A model generated the notes under the pieces. It was not told where the DNA came from. It did no database searches and saw only the letters and a program-made list of their open reading frames with translations. Below, piece after piece: positions 32,690 through 40,922 of a stretch of 64,000 bases of DNA (position 1 is its first letter; each line of letters starts with the position of its first letter). The stretch lies in assembly GCF_002101295.1 (NCBI RefSeq), contig NZ_CP020778.1:310001-374000 (forward strand). Reading direction: 5' to 3'. A program made the position numbers and the translations under genes. This stretch comes from Candidatus Pelagibacter sp. RS40 (lineage in GTDB: Bacteria > Pseudomonadota > Alphaproteobacteria > Pelagibacterales > Pelagibacteraceae).

Positions 32690-32954
32690 ACACGGCTTAT
32701 TAAATGTAAAAAACTTTGAATAAATCTTTGAATACTAAATATTTGTTATTTATGCGAAAGACTTTGAAACTAAAAATTAAGTATTTAATGCATAATCTTA
32801 CTCTAACATTTAAGTTTAATTTTGTATTATAGAATAATTTAGTATAGTTCAAATCAGAATTGTCCATATTTTTTCTAATATACAAATTTTTTTTTTAGAA
32901 TTATTTTGTTTAAGAAGCATAAATATATTTAGATTTAAATATAGTTAACTTATT
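32690..32954. other. Gene-free stretch between the SGNH-like gene and the tRNA
   Basis: About 265 bp, very AT-rich. A 61-codon minus-strand frame (32700-32885) looks like low-complexity chance coding. I see no clear terminator after either flanking gene. Confidence 0.4.
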
Positions 32955-33031
32955 TGGTGGGCCCGCCAGGACTCGAACCTGGGACCAATACATTATGAGT
33001 GTACTGCTCTAACCAACTGAGCTACAGGCCC
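32955..33031 (-). tRNA. tRNA with anticodon CAT (tRNA-Ile2 or elongator tRNA-Met)
   Basis: A complete 77-nt cloverleaf reads on the minus strand: 7-bp acceptor (GGGCCTG/CGGGCCC), D-arm with TTGGTTA loop, anticodon loop with CAT, T-loop TTCGAGT, discriminator A and encoded CCA. The 5' half is identical in style to tRNA-Ile, so this could be the lysidine-modified Ile2 tRNA rather than elongator Met; the sequence alone does not settle it. Its 5' end faces the genomic island, so its promoter lies inside island DNA. Confidence 0.92.
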
Positions 33032-33033
33032 TT
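32992..33033. repeat. Left attachment-site direct repeat (42 bp) in the tRNA gene
   Basis: These 42 bases cover the anticodon region to the 5' end of the CAT tRNA plus 2 bases. They recur perfectly at 44268-44309 in the same orientation. Paired with the right copy it bounds an 11.2-kb accessory segment, as expected for site-specific integration. Confidence 0.88.
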
Positions 33034-33135
33034 GAAATTAAATAAGGTAATACAACAATTTTAAAATTCATACAAGTTTACTTTACAAATCATAGATTGT
33101 ACTTTTCTAGAATTTTAGACATAAAATTTGCATTC

Positions 33136-33155
33136 GTTGGTAAGTCCGTTGGTAA
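33136..33155. repeat. Pair of GTTGGTAA motifs inside the left island end
   Basis: GTTGGTAA occurs at 33136-33143 and 33148-33155, about 100 bp inside the left attachment repeat. A second pair in the same orientation lies at the right end (44174-44192). The layout resembles integrase arm-type sites. Confidence 0.55.
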
Positions 33156-33162
33156 AAAATTT

Positions 33163-35262
33163 TTATAAACTTTTAAAAGTTTTTTCAGAAATTCCATTAA
33201 TTTTTACTTTTCGATATTTTAAAATTTTTTTTGCTGCATCTATAAATTTTGTATTTCTAAGTTCGTTACTTTTCTTAAAATCATAACCATAAATCCAAAC
33301 ATCTTTAAGATTATTTAGGTTTTTTAAACTGCTTAAATCTAAGTACTCTGAACAAAGAATGTTAATTGCATTCCCCTCTTTGTGATCTACTGAAAAATAG
33401 TTATAATATCTGAGTTTTTCTAATGATTTAATTTTTCCAAAGTTTGGTAAATTGTGTACTTGTAATATTCGTGCCATATAATACTGCTCATGATCATTAG
33501 CAGCATATCCTTTGTGATCTGAATATTCATCTGTTGGTTTTTCATTTTTTAAATCTTTAGGTACAATCACCTCAAAATCCTTAAGCTTTTTTGGATAAAT
33601 ATTTTTAGGAAATTCACCAAATGGTTCTCTCAACCAAGTGTGAATATCCGTTGATAATTTTTCTAAATTTGGGAGTTTGTATATTGCTTTAAAAAAAGAG
33701 CTAGCTGTATTCCAATCAATGATACAGGTATCCAAATGTAAATGTTTCAATTTCTTTAATTTTGATAAAGGTGACCAATCTTTTATATAATTCATATTTG
33801 CCAATACTAAATGCTCAATATCTTTTAGTTTTTCAATTTCGTTTAAACTTTTTGAATCTCTTAAATCAATTTTATCTACCTGAGCATATTTAAGCTTTTT
33901 TTTAATCGCATTTCTTAAATATGGACTTTCCTTATTTACCTTATTTACTATTAATTTACCTTTTTTGCTTTTATTTAAATAACAACCCTTAATGCCTTCA
34001 ACCACAATTTTTACATATGCAAATTCTCCCCCTTCCCCGTCATCAAACTCTTTGTCTTTATAACAATGTAAATAAACTGGATACTGACCTTTGTTTACTG
34101 GAAAAATAATTCTGGAAAGTGAAAAACTAATATCCTCTCTAAAATTATATCCATCAAATAATTCGGCTACACCCTCTGTATGAGATATTTCAAGTTTTTT
34201 TTCACTAAGCTTCTTTTTTTGCTTTTTTTTACCAAACGTGGGTAAATCTAATTCTTGAGGTTCAATATCTTTAATTATTCCTATAATGAAATCTTCAAAT
34301 AGTTTTTTTCTTATTTCAAAAGCTTTTTTAAAATTTTCTTTAAACAAAATTTTAGTTTGTTTTTTTAGTATTTGTATAGCTTTTGGAAGTCTATTAGAGA
34401 TATACTCACCAGATAATTTTACGTTTTTGTTGATAATATAATTGAAATTTGAGTACATATTTGCATCTTCATTGTACTCATCAGTATTTATCTTTAATAA
34501 ATAGTCTTCAAAAATATATTTAGTTGGGTAACAACCCTCATCCAATAAATTACTAAAAAATTCAGTAAACGTATAATTTATAGGTTCCTGATGAGGTTCT
34601 AATTTTTTGTGTATAACTGAAGAACCAAAGCTTGAGGGCTGAGCCTTTGTGATAAGTCCATATGAGAATTTAACTATAAGTATTGGTGTTGTATTTTGAA
34701 AAATTCCATTTTTTTTAAAATAATTTAAATCAATGTGCTCTTTTAGTTCTGAGTTGCTATCGATATCAAAACCATCATCGTTCCGTCCTAACAAAGATCT
34801 TAATGGCCCTGCATGGTCACCAACAGCAATAAGACCAGATTTTGAATTTAAATCAAATAATTTAATTCTATTTTCAGGAACTTTGTTAAAAAACTGATCA
34901 TTAAAATCTTCTTTATCCCACCAAAAGGAGCAATAACTTTGTCTGTCTTCAGGATGATCTCGATATTCTGATACTGTGGCTTCGGCAAATATTTTTTTTA
35001 CTCTATTTTTAGAGTCTACGCCTACGTATACGGAGTATCCTCCATCAGCTCCATTACCATATGAAATAGAGTTATACTTTGATGCATCAATATTTTTGAA
35101 GTGTTCAGTAACCTCTTTGACGCTAGGGGAGTCTATACCTGTGTCGAAATCATTACTTAATCTTTCACATAAATCACCAACTGTAACAGTTGCTGCATCA
35201 ACAGCATTCATTTCCAATAAATAAACATCTGTTATTGGATATGGATCTCTAAGTTTTTTCAT
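33163..35262 (-). CDS. Large leucine-rich-repeat-like protein of unknown function
   Basis: This 699-residue protein is the last gene of the seven-gene island operon, 23 bp after its neighbour. I do not recognise the N-terminal half; it contains glycine/aspartate-rich stretches (YGNGADGGYSVYVG near residue 65, AVGDHAGPLRSLLGRNDDG near residue 150) and a lysine-rich spacer (FGKKKQKKKLSEKK) near residue 348. From about residue 470 a leucine-rich-repeat pattern appears: IDLRDSKSLNEIEKL, IEHLVLANMNYI, LKKLKHLHLDTC, LPNLEKLSTD and LKNLNNLKDVWIYGYD. Such repeats usually bind proteins, so a recognition or scaffold role is plausible. There is no signal peptide. Confidence 0.7.
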   Translation of the reverse strand: MKKLRDPYPITDVYLLEMNAVDAATVTVGDLCERLSNDFDTGIDSPSVKEVTEHFKNIDASKYNSISYGNGADGGYSVYVGVDSKNRVKKIFAEATVSEYRDHPEDRQSYCSFWWDKEDFNDQFFNKVPENRIKLFDLNSKSGLIAVGDHAGPLRSLLGRNDDGFDIDSNSELKEHIDLNYFKKNGIFQNTTPILIVKFSYGLITKAQPSSFGSSVIHKKLEPHQEPINYTFTEFFSNLLDEGCYPTKYIFEDYLLKINTDEYNEDANMYSNFNYIINKNVKLSGEYISNRLPKAIQILKKQTKILFKENFKKAFEIRKKLFEDFIIGIIKDIEPQELDLPTFGKKKQKKKLSEKKLEISHTEGVAELFDGYNFREDISFSLSRIIFPVNKGQYPVYLHCYKDKEFDDGEGGEFAYVKIVVEGIKGCYLNKSKKGKLIVNKVNKESPYLRNAIKKKLKYAQVDKIDLRDSKSLNEIEKLKDIEHLVLANMNYIKDWSPLSKLKKLKHLHLDTCIIDWNTASSFFKAIYKLPNLEKLSTDIHTWLREPFGEFPKNIYPKKLKDFEVIVPKDLKNEKPTDEYSDHKGYAANDHEQYYMARILQVHNLPNFGKIKSLEKLRYYNYFSVDHKEGNAINILCSEYLDLSSLKNLNNLKDVWIYGYDFKKSNELRNTKFIDAAKKILKYRKVKINGISEKTFKSL

Positions 35263-35285
35263 AATAAATTACTAATTTTTACACT

Positions 35286-35873
35286 CTACTTTCTATTTTC
35301 TTCTATGACTTTTTTTATTAACTTTAAACTATCATCGTTTGGAGGATAGGAGCTATCAGAAGTTTTAAATAATTCTCCCCCGGTTTTAAGTCTTAGAGTA
35401 TTTCCACCTCTCTGTGTAACCTCAATATATAAATAAACACCAGGCTCCCTTAGTTGTTTTAATTTTTTTCTAAATTCTTTGGAAATTTTAACATCATATG
35501 GAGCTGTTTTAGATACCTGATTATCAAGTGTTTGGGGTTTTAAATTATTAACATTAAAACTTGGATCCTCTAAGCGACTGTAGATTATAGTTTCACCAAT
35601 TATAATTCCTTTAGGCAATTCTTTCTGTATTTGTTTAGCTGCACCTTCCACGCTTATAAAGCTATCCTTAGGTTGTTTTGCAAAGTACTTTTTAATTTCT
35701 TTATTTTTAATCTCGGTGACTGATCCAAACTGAAATTTATCCCCATACTCTTTTAAAACTTTTACTGTATGGCCGCTTTGGGGGCTTCCAGATGCACGAA
35801 TAATTTCACTTCTACTTTCCCAACTTGTATTTCCTTTCTTAAGTTGAGTGTCTAAAAATTCTCTAAATTTCAT
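35286..35873 (-). CDS. Hypothetical 195-residue island protein
   Basis: I recognise no family. It is soluble, basic, mixed alpha/beta in appearance, with GSPQSGHTVKVLKEYG near residue 29 and TQRGGNTLRLKTGGELF near residue 156. Its start shares one base with the stop of the upstream 115-residue gene, implying tight translational coupling. It is conserved in place inside the seven-gene operon, so it is probably a component of that system. Confidence 0.65.
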   Translation of the reverse strand: MKFREFLDTQLKKGNTSWESRSEIIRASGSPQSGHTVKVLKEYGDKFQFGSVTEIKNKEIKKYFAKQPKDSFISVEGAAKQIQKELPKGIIIGETIIYSRLEDPSFNVNNLKPQTLDNQVSKTAPYDVKISKEFRKKLKQLREPGVYLYIEVTQRGGNTLRLKTGGELFKTSDSSYPPNDDSLKLIKKVIEENRK

Positions 35874-36220
35874 TAATTAGTACTCAGATCTCGTTGTTTT
35901 TTAGTTCTAGCTCTATTTCTAAAAGTATCTTCATCTATTTGTTTATTCTCAAATTCTTTAATACTTTCTCCCGTTGAGTGTTTATAAATTTCTTTAATAG
36001 ATATTTTCCTTTTTCCATAATGACCGAACTTTAACCCTGTTCTTTCTGTTTCTTTTCTACTTAACAAAGCATTTTGTTTTTTTGGATTTAATTTACCCTC
36101 ACCACGAAAATCTTTCTTAGTCCATGTAGGATGTTTATCAATTATCTTTTGAATTTCTTCATTACTTCTCAGCACCCATTGGTTCAAACCTTTAGGATTT
36201 CTGTTATAATTTTTTTTCAT
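35873..36220 (-). CDS. Hypothetical basic 115-residue island protein
   Basis: I recognise no family. It is strongly basic (KKNYNRNPKGLNQ at the N-terminus; RARTKKQRDLSTN at the C-terminus) and has no hydrophobic segment, which would suit nucleic-acid binding. It overlaps the secreted 118-residue gene by 17 bp upstream and the 195-residue gene by 1 bp downstream. Confidence 0.6.
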   Translation of the reverse strand: MKKNYNRNPKGLNQWVLRSNEEIQKIIDKHPTWTKKDFRGEGKLNPKKQNALLSRKETERTGLKFGHYGKRKISIKEIYKHSTGESIKEFENKQIDEDTFRNRARTKKQRDLSTN

Positions 36221-36560
36221 CTCTAAAATTTTTTGGAACCCAATTTATTGGTGGTGTTTCTATTTCTTTAAAAAGATCTCCAAATAATTCGTTAAAACTA
36301 TTTTCAAAATTTGGATTAATAAAATTCTCTCTATTTTTTGCAGAATTAATAAAACGATGTTCTTCCATTGTCTTGCCCTCATAAGCCACCACATTGATAT
36401 AGCATTCATTTTTTGAATAGATTACATCTTGAATATCTTTTGCTAACTCTTTTTTAAGATACGATATCCATTCCTTTCTTTCGATATTACAATGGCTATC
36501 CGCATAAGAGAAATTAATCGTGAATATAGATAGCAATACTATTAAAAAAAACTTTTTCAT
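36204..36560 (-). CDS. Hypothetical small exported protein in the island operon
   Basis: This 118-residue protein starts with a clear signal peptide (KKFFLIVLLSIFTINFSYA, cleavage about residue 20). The mature part of about 98 residues has two Cys (SHCNIE and KNECYIN) that could form a disulfide. I recognise no family. It overlaps the nuclease-helicase gene by 4 bp, so it is translated with it. An exported partner in an operon built around a cytoplasmic nuclease is odd. Confidence 0.65.
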   Translation of the reverse strand: MKKFFLIVLLSIFTINFSYADSHCNIERKEWISYLKKELAKDIQDVIYSKNECYINVVAYEGKTMEEHRFINSAKNRENFINPNFENSFNELFGDLFKEIETPPINWVPKNFRDEKKL

Positions 36561-39500
36561 TTCTTAACCTCAAACATAAGAAGCTTACAAAAGTTATTCA
36601 TTAACCTCATTTCATGTATACTGTTGGCAGATGCTAATAAAAGATTAGGATTGAAAAGAATGATAGCAACATTTTGAGCTCTGGAGATTGCAACATTAAG
36701 CCTATTTCTATTAAAGAAAAAATCTTTGTGTCTTGGAAGATTTTCTGCATCCGAACTAGTCATTGATATAAAGACTACTTTTGCTTCTTGCCCTTGAAAT
36801 AAATCTATCGTACCAATTCTTGTATCCTCAGAATGTTTTTTTAATAATTTTTGTTTAATATTATTTGTTTGAACATTAAAAGGTGCAACAACCATAATAT
36901 TTTCAATATCAATTTTTCCTTTTCCATTCTCATCTTCAAAATCTTTTTTTATTATTTTTGAGTAATAATTATGCACAATCTCAGCTTCCTCATCTGACCT
37001 TTGAGAGTTTCCAAAGTGATCAGTCGGGATAAAAAATATTCCTTCATCCTCAATATTTTTAAGACCTAGATTTACTGATCTACTTTCTGTAATTTTATGA
37101 GGAATTAGCCTAGAGTCATAAAAGCTATCAGATATATATTTGCATATTTGTTTATTTAATCGTCTTGTTTCTCTTAAAAATATCCCTTGTTCTGGTGGAA
37201 TTGTATCTCTATTTTCCAAAATATAATCAAGCGCACTTAGTTTGGCATATCCCTCATGCGTTCCTCTAATTGGTTGGGATAGCTGCATCTGGTCACCAAT
37301 AAGCACTAAATTTTTAGCACTAGTAGCCATAGAGATTGTATTTGCCAAAGAAACTTGTCCAGCCTCATCTATAAAAAGATAATCTAAAGTTTGATCCATT
37401 CTCATATTTGAAAAAAACCAAGCTGTCCCAGCAAATAAAGAAAAATCTTTTATATCTATTAACTTATCTTTAATTACATCGATGATGAATTCTCCTTCAA
37501 ATAAATTGGTATTACTACTCTTTTTAATTCCTTTGAATTTAAAGCTTTCAGCTTTTGCCTGCCTTTCAATTTCAAATAAAAGATTTTTTATTGCTTCATG
37601 TGAGTTACTAGAGACACCAACTTTTTTTCCATCTTTCATCAGCTCTATGATTATCTTAGCGCTGTTATAAGTTTTACCTGTTCCCGGAGGTCCTTGAATA
37701 CTTAAACAAGTATTTTTCATTTGTTTAATTATTTTTACAGACTCACTAGTAATATTTTCACTTTCATTAATTAATGGATCTCCAGATTTAATATCTTTTA
37801 GATCAGGGTTTCCTCTGTTCAGTAGGTCAATTATAGATTTATAGTTTGAACCTTTTTTGTTTATGTAATCTTCAACAAATCGATTTAAAGCTTGCTCGAG
37901 CACTGCAATATTAGGGGCTCCCCTTCTAGAAAGTGAGACTACACTTGGCATTTCACCCATAGAATTATATTTTTTTTCTGAAAGCTTAATTTTGACAATA
38001 TTCTTATTAGGTGATTGCTCAATTATTTCTTCAATTTTTCCAATTGAGGTATTCATATGAGCATCATAGACGCTCGAATCTTTTTTTAGTTTATAATCTT
38101 GATCGTTAAACTGGTATGTAAAAATAAAACTTTTATCTACTTTTTCAGGCTTAGGAGATTGAAGAATGCATTGTCCAATGCACTCAGCATCTTCTTCTAA
38201 CTCATCATGTGTTTTTTCCATTCTATCAAACATTTCCCACCATTCCGGTTTCTGCTCTCTTCTATGAAAGCCAACAAGATTCCTAATTGTTTGAGTTAAA
38301 GGATTTTTTGCTATTTCTTTTTTATCTAGTGCTTCGAGTAATTCTACTTCAGCCTCCTCCCAAGGTTTTTTATCGTATGATTTTTTCTCATCCTCTGGAG
38401 TAATAGAGTACCATTCAATTGTATCTGGTTTATTTTTAATTAAAAACTCTCTTAATTGATAAGTTGATACACAGTCTTCTTTATTGTACTCAATTATATC
38501 TTTCTTTGTGTCTTCATTTTTAGAAGTTAACCAGTAATCATAAAGTTTTACACTGTCTTCAGCTTTTTTAACATCTCCTTTTCTTTGAAAATTATATAAA
38601 ACTCCTTCAATAGATTTAAGAGACATATCTTTTTCTGAGGTTCTTGCGCATTGATTAATTATTAAAAATAGATCTACAAACTTCTCTGCTCTCAGAAGCG
38701 TGTCCACAAAATTACTTCCCTCTGGAAAATCAGATGAATAAAGACTTGCGAGTTGTCTTAATGAACGTTTTTCATAAGAGTTGTAGTGATAAAGATGGGC
38801 TTTTGGATACTTTTTAAAATGATTCTTGAGAAATTCTATTAATTCAACAAAGTTTTCTTTTTCATATTTCTTTTTAAAATCTTTTGCCCAGAAGAATTTA
38901 AACTCATAATCATTTTTATTTTTAAAATAAATACCATGTAGATATTCGAACCCGCGTCCATCTTCCTGAGGAAAACCTTCAATATCAAAAAATAGATCAC
39001 CGTCATCTGGTTCAGGTAACTTATAAAATCCTTTTCCTTTATCAGAGTCCAAAATAATGTATTTGCTTTGACCTGTTTCTCTTTTCTCCTCTTGGAGTTG
39101 AGCTTGTGAAATTCTATCCTTTAAAGCCTGTTTATTGATTTTAACTTTTAATTTATCTATATTTGCTTCTGCTAGCTGTTTAACTGTAGTTATTCCAACT
39201 TTTTTTAATTTTTCGATTTGAGATTTGTTAATTTTTGCAACTTGGTTAATATAATTATCCCTCTCCCAAATATTTTCACATACTTCTGTATAATCACATA
39301 CTGCACAATTAGAATTTTTTTCAGGATAAATATTTTCTTTAGAAATGTTTTTTAAATAAATTTCAAAATTGTTTTTTGTAAACAAATAAAAATCTAAAAA
39401 TTCTTTGGTTTTATATTTATGGATTATATCTGAACCATCAATTAAATACATTGCCTCGGGAAGAATTCCTTGTATTTTGCTGAGCATAGAAGAGTAGGCT

Positions 39501-39943
39501 GTTATCTGATAAATATGTCTAGGTCTTGGCTTTCTACTAACTTTTGTATCGTATACCTCGTAACTAAAATTACCTATGTTTGATTTGGTATCGTTTTTTA
39601 TAAGAAAGTCCGCTTCCCCTCTAAAGTTATCATCAATAAAATAGGCATGATAAATTAAATCAAATCCTTCCTTAATTGCCTTCACAGTTTGTTTGAATCT
39701 TTCTTCTTCTTTCAAATCCTGCTTAATCGATATGACATTTTTGTATTCTTCCTTAAGTAATTTGAAATGTTTGTTTTCATGCTTAAGACCAAATTCTTTC
39801 CAAAGCTTTTTGTCTATACTTTCCTGATTTCTTTGAATTTCCTTATTTAAAAATTTGATTTCATTTTTAATGAGATACTTGCAGCTAACAAAGTTATTTA
39901 AATCACTTGGTGACGTAAAAATTTTATTATTTAAAATCTTCAT
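36557..39943 (-). CDS. RecB-type nuclease / RNase H-like / SF1 helicase fusion (TM0106-like)
   Basis: This 1128-residue protein resembles the TM0106-like RecB-family nucleases fused to a Dna2/UPF1-type helicase. Residues 1-230 form a PD-(D/E)XK nuclease: GEAD at 109-112, D132-T-K134, and Q146 with Y150. Four Cys (21, 213, 216, 222) suit an iron-sulfur cluster as in AddB and Cas4. A DEDD-like RNase H region starts with DIE at 320-322 and includes YNKEDCVSTYQL further on. The C-terminal SF1 helicase has Walker A GPPGTGKT near residue 750, FIDEAGQ, IGDQMQLSQP, LRETRRLN, GTIDLFQGQEAKVV and NVAISRA. All catalytic motifs look intact. Members of this family have no settled role. It is the core of a tightly overlapping operon inside a tRNA-bounded island, which suggests nucleic-acid-targeting defence. 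Confidence 0.85.
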   Translation of the reverse strand: MKILNNKIFTSPSDLNNFVSCKYLIKNEIKFLNKEIQRNQESIDKKLWKEFGLKHENKHFKLLKEEYKNVISIKQDLKEEERFKQTVKAIKEGFDLIYHAYFIDDNFRGEADFLIKNDTKSNIGNFSYEVYDTKVSRKPRPRHIYQITAYSSMLSKIQGILPEAMYLIDGSDIIHKYKTKEFLDFYLFTKNNFEIYLKNISKENIYPEKNSNCAVCDYTEVCENIWERDNYINQVAKINKSQIEKLKKVGITTVKQLAEANIDKLKVKINKQALKDRISQAQLQEEKRETGQSKYIILDSDKGKGFYKLPEPDDGDLFFDIEGFPQEDGRGFEYLHGIYFKNKNDYEFKFFWAKDFKKKYEKENFVELIEFLKNHFKKYPKAHLYHYNSYEKRSLRQLASLYSSDFPEGSNFVDTLLRAEKFVDLFLIINQCARTSEKDMSLKSIEGVLYNFQRKGDVKKAEDSVKLYDYWLTSKNEDTKKDIIEYNKEDCVSTYQLREFLIKNKPDTIEWYSITPEDEKKSYDKKPWEEAEVELLEALDKKEIAKNPLTQTIRNLVGFHRREQKPEWWEMFDRMEKTHDELEEDAECIGQCILQSPKPEKVDKSFIFTYQFNDQDYKLKKDSSVYDAHMNTSIGKIEEIIEQSPNKNIVKIKLSEKKYNSMGEMPSVVSLSRRGAPNIAVLEQALNRFVEDYINKKGSNYKSIIDLLNRGNPDLKDIKSGDPLINESENITSESVKIIKQMKNTCLSIQGPPGTGKTYNSAKIIIELMKDGKKVGVSSNSHEAIKNLLFEIERQAKAESFKFKGIKKSSNTNLFEGEFIIDVIKDKLIDIKDFSLFAGTAWFFSNMRMDQTLDYLFIDEAGQVSLANTISMATSAKNLVLIGDQMQLSQPIRGTHEGYAKLSALDYILENRDTIPPEQGIFLRETRRLNKQICKYISDSFYDSRLIPHKITESRSVNLGLKNIEDEGIFFIPTDHFGNSQRSDEEAEIVHNYYSKIIKKDFEDENGKGKIDIENIMVVAPFNVQTNNIKQKLLKKHSEDTRIGTIDLFQGQEAKVVFISMTSSDAENLPRHKDFFFNRNRLNVAISRAQNVAIILFNPNLLLASANSIHEMRLMNNFCKLLMFEVKK

Positions 39944-40211
39944 AGTCTCCTAGTTCTTTAGATAGTACTTTTATTTCGACCTGATTTTTTTTGTACTCAT
40001 GAACCATTCTTAAATACCTAAATAATCTGAGTAAATTGTAAGGCAAAAAATAAATATCTAAAACTAATTTAAGTATAGGTTTTGACTTATAATATTCTTT
40101 ATCTGCTTTTTTAGTTATTTGTTTATTTGCAATATATAAATCAACTGAATTTTTCCAATCTTTGCAGTAGGACAGCCTATCTTTCATTTTATTCCTTAAA
40201 AAATTTTTCAT
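39927..40211 (-). CDS. Hypothetical 94-residue island protein
   Basis: I recognise no family. It is basic, with a moderately hydrophobic middle (ILKLVLDIYFLPYNLLRLFRYL near residues 46-67) that could be a membrane-associated amphipathic helix. A charged C-terminal helix follows (EYKKNQVEIKVLSKEL). It overlaps the nuclease-helicase start by 17 bp and shares one base with the upstream gene. Confidence 0.6.
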   Translation of the reverse strand: MKNFLRNKMKDRLSYCKDWKNSVDLYIANKQITKKADKEYYKSKPILKLVLDIYFLPYNLLRLFRYLRMVHEYKKNQVEIKVLSKELGDYEDFK

Positions 40212-40480
40212 TAATGAACCGTCCTTTCTTTTTGCATACTTTCGTATTCAATTTTTCCTATTATTAATCTTAAGTTTTTCATCAATTTTTCCCATTTCTC
40301 CTCATGTTTATTAGGATTTAACCAAGGCAGGTCATTTGGCTCAAGATCCAATATATTACAAAGTATGCCATCTATATTTTGTAAGAGCTTCTGCCTTTCA
40401 TCAGGAGTTTGAATGGATAGTAATTGTATTAAATTGTCATGACTTTGATTGTCATTTGATTGTTTGAGTTTTTTACTCAT
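40211..40480 (-). CDS. Hypothetical 89-residue protein, first gene of the island operon
   Basis: I recognise no family. It is a mostly helical, soluble protein (DNLIQLLSIQTPDERQKLL; a short LPWLNPNKHEEKW segment). A good Shine-Dalgarno (AGAGG, 5 bases before ATG) supports the start. As promoter-proximal gene next to a dyad-rich control region it might be regulatory, but no helix-turn-helix is evident. Confidence 0.6.
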   Translation of the reverse strand: MSKKLKQSNDNQSHDNLIQLLSIQTPDERQKLLQNIDGILCNILDLEPNDLPWLNPNKHEEKWEKLMKNLRLIIGKIEYESMQKERTVH

Positions 40481-40660
40481 TTTACCTCTTTCTGAACCAA
40501 ACGCATAAACGATAGCATTTAAATTCTTAAACGTTATTAATTAAGGTAAACTTAAGTGAGAATCATATCTATTCCGAACCCAACGTTAGCTAATAGCTAA
40601 GATTTGTCACCTACACTAAAAAGTCGTGATCAGCGTTGGTAGGTATGCGATATAATTTAT

Positions 40661-40728
40661 TATACAGGTTGTATATATACTCAGTGGTTAAGAGGTAGCT
40701 GAATGAAAGTATATATATAACCTGTATA
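40661..40728. repeat. Inverted repeat with 20-bp arms
   Basis: Arms at 40661-40680 and 40709-40728 pair over 20 positions with a single G-T wobble. The 28-base loop contains a further TCAG/CTGA 4-bp pairing (40681-40684 with 40699-40702). There is no T-run after either arm, so it does not look like a simple terminator. It could be an operator, a structured RNA or a replication/packaging site. Confidence 0.75.
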
Positions 40729-40865
40729 CATAATCACTAATTACCTTTGACTAATATAAACTTAAATTTAATTTTTTCAATTCTATTTTAATTTTTTTTA
40801 AACCACTTAACTTTACCGTTTAATGTGCTCTTATCCTATACTTTCCTATTTTTTTGATTTTCCTT

Positions 40866-40894
40866 TTGAAGCGGATCTTTTTACCTGGCATAAT
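40866..40894 (+). promoter_or_regulatory. Promoter of the HNH endonuclease gene
   Basis: TTGAAG (40866-40871) and CATAAT (40889-40894) are separated by 17 bp and end 28 bp before the ATG at 40923. This is a good sigma-70-type match. Confidence 0.6.
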
Positions 40895-40922
40895 GAAGAT
40901 CTTTGATAATTAATATTGTAAA

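Larger units (their letters stand above)
40481..40922. promoter_or_regulatory. Divergent control region between the nuclease operon and the HNH gene
   Basis: These 442 bp separate the two divergent island units and contain no supported gene. They hold several dyads: TTAGCT/AGCTAA at 40586-40600, CCAACG (40580-40585) with CGTTGG (40634-40639), ACCTAC (40609-40614) with GTAGGT (40639-40644), and a large inverted repeat at 40661-40728. A TATAAT lies at 40651-40656. The length is exceptional for a genome this compact. Confidence 0.6.

Noticed and set aside
32700-32885. 61-codon minus-strand frame next to the tRNA
   Set aside because: Low-complexity AT-rich translation (Asn, Leu, Phe, Tyr, Lys repeats), no ribosome binding site, no family features.
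40661-40728. Reading the large inverted repeat as a factor-independent terminator
   Set aside because: No T-run follows either arm, the stem is AT-rich, and the flanking genes are divergent so no terminator is needed.
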